Positions 9,969-16,937 of a DNA stretch of 64,000 nucleotides are shown one piece after another. The stretch spans positions 124,001-188,000 of the forward strand of contig NZ_JAUSTK010000005.1 of assembly GCF_030812855.1 (NCBI RefSeq). The letters run 5' to 3'. Position 1 is the first letter of the stretch; every line of letters starts with the position of its first letter. The notes beneath the pieces were generated by a model. That model saw only the letters and a list, made by a program, of their open reading frames with translations, was not told where the DNA came from and made no database searches. Made by a program: the position numbers and the translations under genes. The DNA comes from Paenibacillus wynnii (GTDB lineage: Bacteria; Bacillota; Bacilli; Paenibacillales; Paenibacillaceae).

Positions 9969-11065
9969 GAGGTCCAAAAATAGGATTGTTACAGTTTTTT
10001 TCGCTTACGCTCCTGTTTGAACTGGGAACGGCGCTTCTTGTCAATGTCGGTATGGTATCCGGCAGAGACGCCTGGATTTCCATACTGGTCGGTTGTATGG
10101 CGGGGCTTGTCATATTCGCGGGTTACGCTTATCTTTACAAGCTGTATCCAGACATGCCATTGTCTCGTTATGCACGTGAGATTCTCGGCAAACATTTGGG
10201 AGCGGCAGTGGCCATTCTTTATGTGGTAATGTTCATGAATACGGCGGGCCGCGATTTGCGCGACGGCAGTGCTCTGCTTGTAATGGCAACCCTGCACCGC
10301 ACACCGATTCTGGTCGTAGGCGCATTGATGATCTTGTCCTGCGCTTATGTTCTGCATAAAGGAATCGAGGTGTTGGCGAGAACATCCCTAATCTTTCTGT
10401 TCCTTGCGCTGTCAATCGGCGCGATCTTTACAGTGCTGGCCCTTTTGTCCGGGGAAATGGAATGGAAGCGTTTATTTCCCGTGCTGGGGGACGGATTTCT
10501 GCCCGTGGCGATTTCGGTGGTCCGGCAAAATTATATGTTCCCGTTCGGTGAAATCATCTGTTTCACTATGCTGATGCCATATCTCAGTAACGATAGAAAA
10601 GGAGTATGGGTCATCCCCGCCGCCATGCTTCTGGCTGGACTGCTGATCAGCTACACCTCAATCGTCAACATCACGGTTCTCGGCAGCGATATGGTAGAAC
10701 GTTCACCGTTTCCGCTATTGTCCACCATAAGCAAATTGGCCCTGTCTGAATTAATCCAGCGATTGGACATTCTGGTAGTCATGCTGCTGATTATCGGGGT
10801 TTTTTTCAAAATTGCAGTTTTCTACGGAGCGGCATTAGTCGGTATCTCAGATCTGTTCGGTCTTCCTTACCGTACCATGATCTATCCCTCAGCGTTAATT
10901 ATTTTATTTTCTTCTATACTAAACGCCCGTAGTTTAACGGAACATCTGGACGAGGGAGGGCAACTCCTTTCCGACGTCCTTCCCTTCTTCACCATTGTCA
11001 TCCCGACTGCCTTGATAATTGTCGCTAACTTCAGGCGTTATCGTTCGGCTTCCCGTCCCGGTTGA
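9965..11065 (+). CDS. Spore germination receptor B subunit (GerB/GerKB, amino-acid permease-like)
   Basis: 366 aa, with hydrophobic segments along most of the length as in the GerAB/spore-germination permease family of the APC superfamily. It is the proposed ligand-binding channel-like subunit of the receptor. The ATG overlaps the GerC stop by 4 nt (ATGA) and has AAGGAGGAAG directly upstream, so the three subunits are made from one message. Its 3' end overlaps the convergent small gene at 11038-11295 by 28 nt. Length and topology are normal. Confidence 0.92.
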   Translation: MRGPKIGLLQFFSLTLLFELGTALLVNVGMVSGRDAWISILVGCMAGLVIFAGYAYLYKLYPDMPLSRYAREILGKHLGAAVAILYVVMFMNTAGRDLRDGSALLVMATLHRTPILVVGALMILSCAYVLHKGIEVLARTSLIFLFLALSIGAIFTVLALLSGEMEWKRLFPVLGDGFLPVAISVVRQNYMFPFGEIICFTMLMPYLSNDRKGVWVIPAAMLLAGLLISYTSIVNITVLGSDMVERSPFPLLSTISKLALSELIQRLDILVVMLLIIGVFFKIAVFYGAALVGISDLFGLPYRTMIYPSALIILFSSILNARSLTEHLDEGGQLLSDVLPFFTIVIPTALIIVANFRRYRSASRPG

Positions 11066-11295
11066 TGTCCGGTGATCCAGTGAAGAAGATCCGGACCTAA
11101 CAGGATAATAAACAGGATGACTCCGAGCAGCTTTTCAAAAATAGTGAAAAATAAAAAGGAAGTTAGGTTGCTTATGTTGTTCATGCCATACCCGAATATC
11201 ACATCACCTACGTACAGATACAGAAGTCCAAGCACCGAAAGAAGCGCGGTTACGGCGTATTTTTTGAGCAGCTGTTTTCGGATCAGCTTTTTCAT
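11038..11295 (-). CDS. Small two-helix membrane protein, candidate germinant-receptor D subunit
   Basis: 85 aa. Basic start MKKLIRKQLLKK, one hydrophobic segment at about 13-35 and a second at about 45-70, then a hydrophilic tail. ATG at 11293-11295 has CGGAGGAG 10 nt upstream. It is convergent with and overlaps the 3' end of the GerB-type gene. Small two-transmembrane D proteins are known as products of genes next to many ger operons in Bacillus and modulate receptor function. Size, topology and position fit, but I recognise no diagnostic motif, so the functional link is inference. Confidence 0.6.
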   Translation of the reverse strand: MKKLIRKQLLKKYAVTALLSVLGLLYLYVGDVIFGYGMNNISNLTSFLFFTIFEKLLGVILFIILLGPDLLHWITGHQPGREAER

Positions 11296-11469
11296 AGTTG
11301 TTCGACTCCTCCGTTGTTCGTTATATTCGTACTGATTATATTATGAAGCAATGGAACGGTCCGCATGCACGCCTAGACGAACGTTGGGTCTTCTTTTGTC
11401 GAGAAAGCTTATCAATCCTCCCGATTTATGTTACATTAGTATGAAACTATGGGTAGGGGAGGGGCTCTA

Positions 11470-13341
11470 ATGAAGCCCGATTTGCGGTCTGCATGGGGAA
11501 AAACTGTACTTGTCGGGGACGGAGCGATGGGTACCTATTTATATCAGAAGGGTTTTCCAGTAGGAATCTCCTATGAAGAACTGAACCTAACCTCACCTGA
11601 GGTCATTGAAGATGTTCATCGCAGCTATATAGAGGCGGGTGCCGTCTTGCTGGAGAGTAATACGTTCTCGGCTAACTATGACAAGCTGTCCAAATACGGA
11701 TTGGAATCTAAGGTAGAAGAAATAAACCGCGCCGGGGTCAGAATTGCCCGCCGTGCTGCTGGTACGAATGGATATGTCGTCGGTGCAGTGGGTTCAATAC
11801 GGGCCGGCAAGCGAGCTAATCTCTCGGCAGCAGAACTCAAGAAATATTTCGGACAACAAATTATTGCCCTGCTGGAAGAGGATGTTGACGGCATTATGCT
11901 GGAAACCTTCTACGATGTAGAAGAACTCCATTTAGCTCTTCGTACCGTTCGTAAACATAGTAAACTTCCTGTTATCTGCCAATTGGCAGTTGATGAAACA
12001 GCACGAACATTGGATGGACTTAGTTTGCCAGAAGCTTTTCGGATTCTGGAGAATGATGGCGCTGATATTATAGGTTTCAACTGCCGAACAGGTCCGAACG
12101 GGATTAAGAGAGCACTTAAGCATTTGCAGGGCAGTCTTGTACTTCCTGTATCTGTGTATCCGAATGCAGGAGTGGCGGATTATGTGGATGGCGAATACAA
12201 ATACGGAGCTTCACCTGAATATTTTGGTGAGATGGCGTTAACTTTTGCAGATATGGGAAGTCGGATTATTGGGGGCTGCTGTGGAACAACGCCGCAGCAT
12301 ATTGCAGAGATTGCCACTGCACTCCAAGGTTATATCCCGCAGCCACTTCCTGTACCGACCTCCCGTGTTGTAGAGAGAGTACAAATTCAGGAGCATTTTG
12401 GCGATGATACTGGGAAAAGCGGCGGAGAGCCGACTCTGGTTGATCTTGCTAAAGAACGGCATACGGTAATTGTGGAGCTGGATCCACCTCGTGATCTGGA
12501 TATAGCCAAGTTTATGAAAGGTGCTGAGGCATTGCGTAGAGCAGGTGCGGATGCATTAACATTAGCTGATAATTCCTTGGCTGTTACCCGGATGAGCAAC
12601 ATGGCGTTAGGACATCTGGTGCAGGCACGGACTGGTCTTCGTCCGCTTGTGCATATTGCCTGCCGTGACCGTAATCTTATTGGAACACAATCCCATTTGA
12701 TGGGGTTTGATGCCCTTGGAATCGATCATGTCTTGGCTGTAACGGGTGATCCTGCCCGGTTCGGAGATTTACCTGGATCCAGTTCGGTATACGACTTAAC
12801 CTCATTCGAGATCATTCGGATGATTAAGCAATTGAACGACGGCATTGCATTCTCAGGCAAACCACTTAAGCAAAAGGCTAACTTCGTCATCGGTGCAGCC
12901 TTTAACCCGAATGTGAAGCATTTGGATAAAGCGGTTCAGCGTCTGGAGAAAAAGATTGCATCGGGAGCCGATTATATTATGACTCAGCCTGTATATGATT
13001 GTGAGTTGATTGCAAATATTGCCAAAGCAACGGCACATCTTGATATTCCTGTCTTTATCGGAGTTATGCCGCTGGCTAGCGGACGAAATGCGGAATACCT
13101 TCATAATGAAGTGCCTGGTATCCAACTCTCTGATGAAGTGAGGTTGCGGATGAAAGGTCTTGAAGGTGAGGAAGGCCGCGCAGAGGGAGTAGCTATTGCC
13201 AAAGAGCTGCTCGATGCAGCTACAGAGCACTTCAATGGGATCTATCTGATGACACCGTTTATGTTCTATGACATGTGTGTACAGCTGTTAGAGTATGTGT
13301 GGGAGAAGTCCGGACGTAAATTGTCCCCCTTGTTTCGCTAG
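11470..13341 (+). CDS. yitJ: Bifunctional homocysteine S-methyltransferase / methylenetetrahydrofolate reductase (YitJ)
   Basis: 623 aa. The N-terminal domain (about 1-290) is a zinc-dependent homocysteine S-methyltransferase: GDGAMGTYL near the start, ESNTFSAN, GFNCRTGP with one zinc Cys, and IGGCCGTTP with the Cys pair near 268. The C-terminal domain (about 330-620) is a MetF-type reductase, with VELDPPRD, LADNSLAVTRMSN, LAVTGDPARFGD and YIMTQPVYD. Together they can make methyl-THF and methylate homocysteine to methionine. ATG 11470 follows GGGGAGGGG; the in-frame ATG at 11449 is upstream of that site. In B. subtilis yitJ is governed by a SAM riboswitch; the roughly 170 bp upstream here show no such element. 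Confidence 0.93.
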   Translation: MKPDLRSAWGKTVLVGDGAMGTYLYQKGFPVGISYEELNLTSPEVIEDVHRSYIEAGAVLLESNTFSANYDKLSKYGLESKVEEINRAGVRIARRAAGTNGYVVGAVGSIRAGKRANLSAAELKKYFGQQIIALLEEDVDGIMLETFYDVEELHLALRTVRKHSKLPVICQLAVDETARTLDGLSLPEAFRILENDGADIIGFNCRTGPNGIKRALKHLQGSLVLPVSVYPNAGVADYVDGEYKYGASPEYFGEMALTFADMGSRIIGGCCGTTPQHIAEIATALQGYIPQPLPVPTSRVVERVQIQEHFGDDTGKSGGEPTLVDLAKERHTVIVELDPPRDLDIAKFMKGAEALRRAGADALTLADNSLAVTRMSNMALGHLVQARTGLRPLVHIACRDRNLIGTQSHLMGFDALGIDHVLAVTGDPARFGDLPGSSSVYDLTSFEIIRMIKQLNDGIAFSGKPLKQKANFVIGAAFNPNVKHLDKAVQRLEKKIASGADYIMTQPVYDCELIANIAKATAHLDIPVFIGVMPLASGRNAEYLHNEVPGIQLSDEVRLRMKGLEGEEGRAEGVAIAKELLDAATEHFNGIYLMTPFMFYDMCVQLLEYVWEKSGRKLSPLFR

Positions 13342-13379
13342 TAATAATCAATTACAATAGTGTAATGGATGTGATGCCG

Positions 13380-14276
13380 ATGTCATTTAGCATGACCGGA
13401 TACGGTCAATCGTTTCTGTTATTCGGCGGCTACAAGATTACGTTCGAAGTTAAATCGGTGAATCACCGATACTCCGAAATTGTGCTGCGGATGCCCCGGG
13501 AATGGACTTTTTTTGAGGATGTGCTGAGAAGAAAGGTTCAACAGCATATCAAACGGGGACGGGTTGATGTCACAATCAACAGAGAACAAGATGAAGAAGA
13601 TACAGCTTCTGGTCCGGTTCTGAACATCCCAATCGTAAGGTCTTATTTGAAGGCAGCTGAGGAACTGAAAAGTGAGTTTGGTTTGATGGGTGAGCTTAGC
13701 CTCCGCGATATATTGACTTTACACGGAGTAATGGAGAACGGTGAAGGTGTTGCCCTAGAGCCTGTTATATCGGATTCCTGGCAGGCAACCTTGGTAGAAG
13801 GCTTGGAACAAAGCATTCATTCCTTGCTTCAGATGAGGGCTAGAGAGGGAAGTTACCTAACTGCCGATTTGGAGCTAAGGCTGGCGAAACTTGAGCAGCT
13901 TCATAATGAAATGCTGGAACTAGCCCCATCAGTTGTAAGTGAATATCGTGATAAGCTTCGACAACGCCTTAATGAGCTTAATGATGGAACATTTCCTTTT
14001 GATGAGCATAAATTCGGGATGGAAATTGCAATTTTTGCCGACCGCTGCAATATTGATGAAGAGTTGACTCGACTGTATAGTCATATTGAGCAATGCAGAA
14101 CACTCCTAGGAGAGAATGAGCCAGTGGGACGCAAACTGGATTTTCTAATTCAAGAGATGAACAGAGAAACGAATACCATAGGTTCTAAAAGCAACCACTT
14201 GACTCTGATCAACCGTGCTCTTGAAATGAAAGCAGAGCTGGAGAAAATCCGAGAACAAGCCGCGAATTTAGAGTAG
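13380..14276 (+). CDS. yicC: YicC/YloC family endoribonuclease
   Basis: 298 aa. The opening MSFSMTGYGQS and VKSVNHRYSEIVLRMP are the family's N-terminal signature; the C-terminal part (DUF1732) has FLIQEMNRETNTIGSKS. YicC proteins are metal-dependent endoribonucleases. This gene starts the conserved block yloC-remA-gmk-rpoZ-coaBC-priA. Met at 13380 is preferred to the upstream ATGs at 13365 and 13374 because family members begin at MSFSMTG or equivalent; the ribosome site (GGATGTG) is weak. Confidence 0.9.
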   Translation: MSFSMTGYGQSFLLFGGYKITFEVKSVNHRYSEIVLRMPREWTFFEDVLRRKVQQHIKRGRVDVTINREQDEEDTASGPVLNIPIVRSYLKAAEELKSEFGLMGELSLRDILTLHGVMENGEGVALEPVISDSWQATLVEGLEQSIHSLLQMRAREGSYLTADLELRLAKLEQLHNEMLELAPSVVSEYRDKLRQRLNELNDGTFPFDEHKFGMEIAIFADRCNIDEELTRLYSHIEQCRTLLGENEPVGRKLDFLIQEMNRETNTIGSKSNHLTLINRALEMKAELEKIREQAANLE

Positions 14277-14325
14277 GGTCTTTTAGTAAAGACAAGCTGT
14301 AACTTTTGGGGGGAACAACCGGAAC

Positions 14326-14586
14326 ATGGCAATCAAACTTATTAACATCGGCTTTGGAAATATTGTATCGGCTAATCGTATCATTTCCATAGTCAGCCCG
14401 GAATCTGCACCGATTAAGCGGATTATCCAGGAAGCTAGAGACCGGCATATGCTGATTGATGCTACATACGGTCGTCGGACGCGTGCCGTCATTATTACAG
14501 ACAGTGATCATGTCATTTTGTCAGCTGTTCAACCGGAGACTGTAGCACACCGCTTGTCCAGTAAAGACGACGATAACGACGAATAA
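14326..14586 (+). CDS. remA: Extracellular matrix / biofilm regulator RemA (DUF370)
   Basis: 86 aa. [47 protein letters not shown] and [11 protein letters not shown] match the RemA family nearly throughout. In B. subtilis RemA is a DNA-binding activator of matrix operons and osmoprotection genes and assembles into rings. The short acidic tail (SSKDDDNDE) is a variable end. ATG at 14326 follows GGGGGGAACAACCGGAAC, a strong ribosome site. It lies between yicC and gmk as in B. subtilis. Confidence 0.95.
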   Translation: MAIKLINIGFGNIVSANRIISIVSPESAPIKRIIQEARDRHMLIDATYGRRTRAVIITDSDHVILSAVQPETVAHRLSSKDDDNDE

Positions 14587-14605
14587 CAACTAATTGGAGT
14601 GTATT

Positions 14606-15175
14606 ATGTCAAAAGGATTACTAATCGTATTATCCGGCCCTTCTGGAGTCGGTAAAGGAACCGTTTGCACTGCTTTACGGCCAAAAATGCCAAGACTGGT
14701 CTATTCGGTGTCTGCTACTACGCGTACTCCACGAGTAGGCGAACAGGATGGCGTTAATTATTTTTTCAAAACCAAGGAACAGTTTGCCGATATGATTGCG
14801 GCTGACCAGTTGCTTGAATATGCGGAGTACGTGGGCAATTTTTACGGTACTCCCAGAGATTTCGTAGAGCGGACACTTGAAAGCGGGAAAGATATTATTC
14901 TCGAAATTGAGGTACAGGGTGCACTCAAGGTTAAGGAGAAATTTCCTGAGGGCATATTTGTATTCCTTCTTCCTCCATCTATGGATGAGCTTAAAGATCG
15001 GATTCGCGGTCGTGGAACAGAACACCCGGATATTATTAATCACCGCATGTCTGTAGCCGAAGATGAGATTAATCTGATGAGGCATTACGATTACGCAGTG
15101 GTTAATGATGAAATTGATCTGGCCTGCAAGAGGATAGAAAGTATCATTATGGCCGAACATTGTAAAATCAGGTAA
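14606..15175 (+). CDS. gmk: Guanylate kinase
   Basis: 189 aa. Phosphorylates GMP to GDP using ATP. The P-loop [11 protein letters not shown] is at residues 7-17. [17 protein letters not shown] and [14 protein letters not shown] form the GMP-binding region, and [10 protein letters not shown] is the lid. ATG 14606 has TTGGAGTG upstream; an in-frame TTG at 14594 overlaps that site and is not a likely start. The gene is 19 nt downstream of remA and 40 nt upstream of rpoZ. Confidence 0.96.
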   Translation: MSKGLLIVLSGPSGVGKGTVCTALRPKMPRLVYSVSATTRTPRVGEQDGVNYFFKTKEQFADMIAADQLLEYAEYVGNFYGTPRDFVERTLESGKDIILEIEVQGALKVKEKFPEGIFVFLLPPSMDELKDRIRGRGTEHPDIINHRMSVAEDEINLMRHYDYAVVNDEIDLACKRIESIIMAEHCKIR

Positions 15176-15215
15176 TTTGTTAACCGAGTTAAACTAAACT
15201 ATGAAGAGGTGTCCC

Positions 15216-15425
15216 ATGTTATATCCATCGATAGATGAAATGATGACTAAAGTCGACAGTAAGTATTCCCTGGTAGTAGCATCATCTCGCCGGGCGAGAG
15301 AATTGCGGGAAGGCGGCAAGACAGATATCAAATCACCAAAATCTCACAAACAGGTCGGCATTGCACTTGAGGAAATATATGAAGATCGCCTTATTGTTAC
15401 TCGCGGAGAAGAAGACGAAGAATAG
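15216..15425 (+). CDS. rpoZ: RNA polymerase omega subunit
   Basis: 69 aa. MLYPSIDEMMTKVDSKYSLV, then ASSRRARELREG and a KQVGIALEEIYEDRL segment, as in Gram-positive omega subunits. Omega assists beta' folding and core assembly. ATG 15216 follows GAAGAGGTG at correct spacing; the ATG at 15201 overlaps that site. A strong terminator follows 46 nt after the stop, so it probably ends the yicC-remA-gmk-rpoZ transcript. Confidence 0.94.
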   Translation: MLYPSIDEMMTKVDSKYSLVVASSRRARELREGGKTDIKSPKSHKQVGIALEEIYEDRLIVTRGEEDEE

Positions 15426-15471
15426 TCTTTACTTGGTTCGATACCGTACAAACAACTATTAGTAAACTGTG

Positions 15472-15516
15472 ATATGAGCAATTTATAGAACCTATTATAA
15501 GTTGCTTATATTTTTT
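15472..15516 (+). terminator. Intrinsic terminator after rpoZ
   Basis: ATATGAGCAA pairs with TTGCTTATAT (10 bp including one G-U) around a 20-nt loop, followed by six T. Confidence 0.8.
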
Positions 15517-15627
15517 GCGGAAACGCTCACTGTCTTATCTTCATGACGGGGATGTCGTTTCTTATTAAGGTTCTAGTTATTTATGTAATACAAATGATTT
15601 ATGATAGCCCGGATTGGGCTGTACCTG

Positions 15628-15654
15628 ACAACCGGAAGGTTGTTATTTTTTTCT
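15628..15654 (+). terminator. Second intrinsic terminator or attenuator just upstream of coaBC
   Basis: ACAACC-GGAA-GGTTGT: a 6-bp stem capped by a GNRA-type tetraloop and followed by TATTTTTTTTC. A smaller dyad AGCCC-ggatt-GGGCT lies at 15606-15620. The hairpin is 63 nt before the coaBC start, where it would attenuate any transcript begun between the rpoZ terminator and this point. Confidence 0.7.
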
Positions 15655-15716
15655 TATCCTATAAGAAATATGTCCAAAAAACCCGATTGTTAGAGACAGA
15701 CATGGGAGGGAATATC

Positions 15717-16937
15717 ATGTTAAAGGGTAAAACAATAATCCTCGGCATTACCGGAGGCATTGCGGCCTATAAAGCGGCTTCTTTGTGCAGTAAGCTTGTG
15801 CAAAAGGGTGCTGAGGTACATGTGATTATGACGGCATCCGCGAAGGAATTCATAACAGAGCTGACACTGCAGTCCTTATCGAAGCAACGCGTATATAGTG
15901 ATACGTTTCAAGAACGTGATCCGTCCTCTATTTCTCATATCGACCTTGCCGATTCTGCTGATCTCGTACTTGTTGCTCCGGCAACTGCCAATATCATTGC
16001 TAAAATGGCACATGGTCTTGCTGATGACATGCTATCGACTACTCTGCTGGCAACAACGGCCCCTGTAATGGTGGCTCCTGCAATGAACGTACATATGTAC
16101 CAGCATCCGGCAGTTATACACAATATGAATATACTCGCAGACCGCGGCGTGCATTTTATAGAACCAGGCGAAGGATTACTGGCTTGCGGTTATGTTGGTA
16201 AAGGACGATTGGAGGAGCCTGAAGCTATAGTAAGCTGCATTGAGACTTTTTTCAGACAGCAGCAGAGTGTTCAATCAGGTCCTTTAGCTGGAAAAAAGGT
16301 AGTTGTTACGGCTGGAGGTACGATTGAAAGAATTGATCCGGTGCGATACATTTCCAATGATTCATCCGGTAAAATGGGTTTCGCCATTGCTAGTGCAGCG
16401 CGCGCAATGGGAGCGGATGTCACTCTGGTGGCTGCCCGCACAGACGACAAGCCCCCGCATGATATTAAGGTGGTCAAGGTTCAATCTGCCGAAGATATGC
16501 TAGAAGCGGTTTATTCACTCTGGGAGGATTGTGACATTCTTATTAAAGCGGCGGCGGTGTCTGATTATCGCCCTGAACAGAGCATGCAAACCAAGATTAA
16601 AAAAAGTGGAGACTCTATGACGCTTGAACTTATAAAGACTACTGATATATTGGAAACGCTCGGCAAGCATAAAGGGAATCAATTTCTAATTGGTTTCGCT
16701 GCCGAGACCGGCAATTTAGAGAGCTATGCTAGAGATAAGCTGGTTCGTAAAAATTGTGATCTGATCGTTGCGAATGATGTCAGTGTCGCCGGAGCAGGTT
16801 TTGGAGTCGACACCAATATAGTATCTATCTTTGATCGAGACGGCTTGGTAATCAGTCTCCCGCAGCTTTCCAAAGATGAGGTTGCCCGCCAGCTTCTTGC
16901 GTTGGCGGCAGAACGTATTTCCGGAGCAACTATATAA
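15717..16937 (+). CDS. coaBC: Bifunctional phosphopantothenoylcysteine decarboxylase / phosphopantothenate-cysteine ligase CoaBC
   Basis: 406 aa. The N-terminal CoaC flavoprotein domain (about 1-180) has GITGGIAAYKAASL, APATANIIAKMAHGLADD, APAMNVHMY and LLACGYVGKGRL with its reactive Cys. The C-terminal CoaB domain has VVVTAGGTIERIDPVRYISN, SSGKMGFAIA, KAAAVSDYRP, GFAAET and IVANDVS. It carries out two successive steps of coenzyme A synthesis. ATG 15717 has GGGAGGGAATATC upstream. An open frame extends back to 15543 but crosses the terminator and lacks family similarity. The stop overlaps the priA start (TAATG). Confidence 0.95.
   Translation: MLKGKTIILGITGGIAAYKAASLCSKLVQKGAEVHVIMTASAKEFITELTLQSLSKQRVYSDTFQERDPSSISHIDLADSADLVLVAPATANIIAKMAHGLADDMLSTTLLATTAPVMVAPAMNVHMYQHPAVIHNMNILADRGVHFIEPGEGLLACGYVGKGRLEEPEAIVSCIETFFRQQQSVQSGPLAGKKVVVTAGGTIERIDPVRYISNDSSGKMGFAIASAARAMGADVTLVAARTDDKPPHDIKVVKVQSAEDMLEAVYSLWEDCDILIKAAAVSDYRPEQSMQTKIKKSGDSMTLELIKTTDILETLGKHKGNQFLIGFAAETGNLESYARDKLVRKNCDLIVANDVSVAGAGFGVDTNIVSIFDRDGLVISLPQLSKDEVARQLLALAAERISGATI

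Noticed and set aside
11296-11469. SAM riboswitch (S-box) upstream of yitJ
   Set aside because: The leader is short and lacks the S-box helices and a terminator, although B. subtilis yitJ has one.
15543-15716. N-terminally extended coaBC start at 15543
   Set aside because: The extension crosses an intrinsic terminator and has no family similarity; ATG 15717 has a strong ribosome site.
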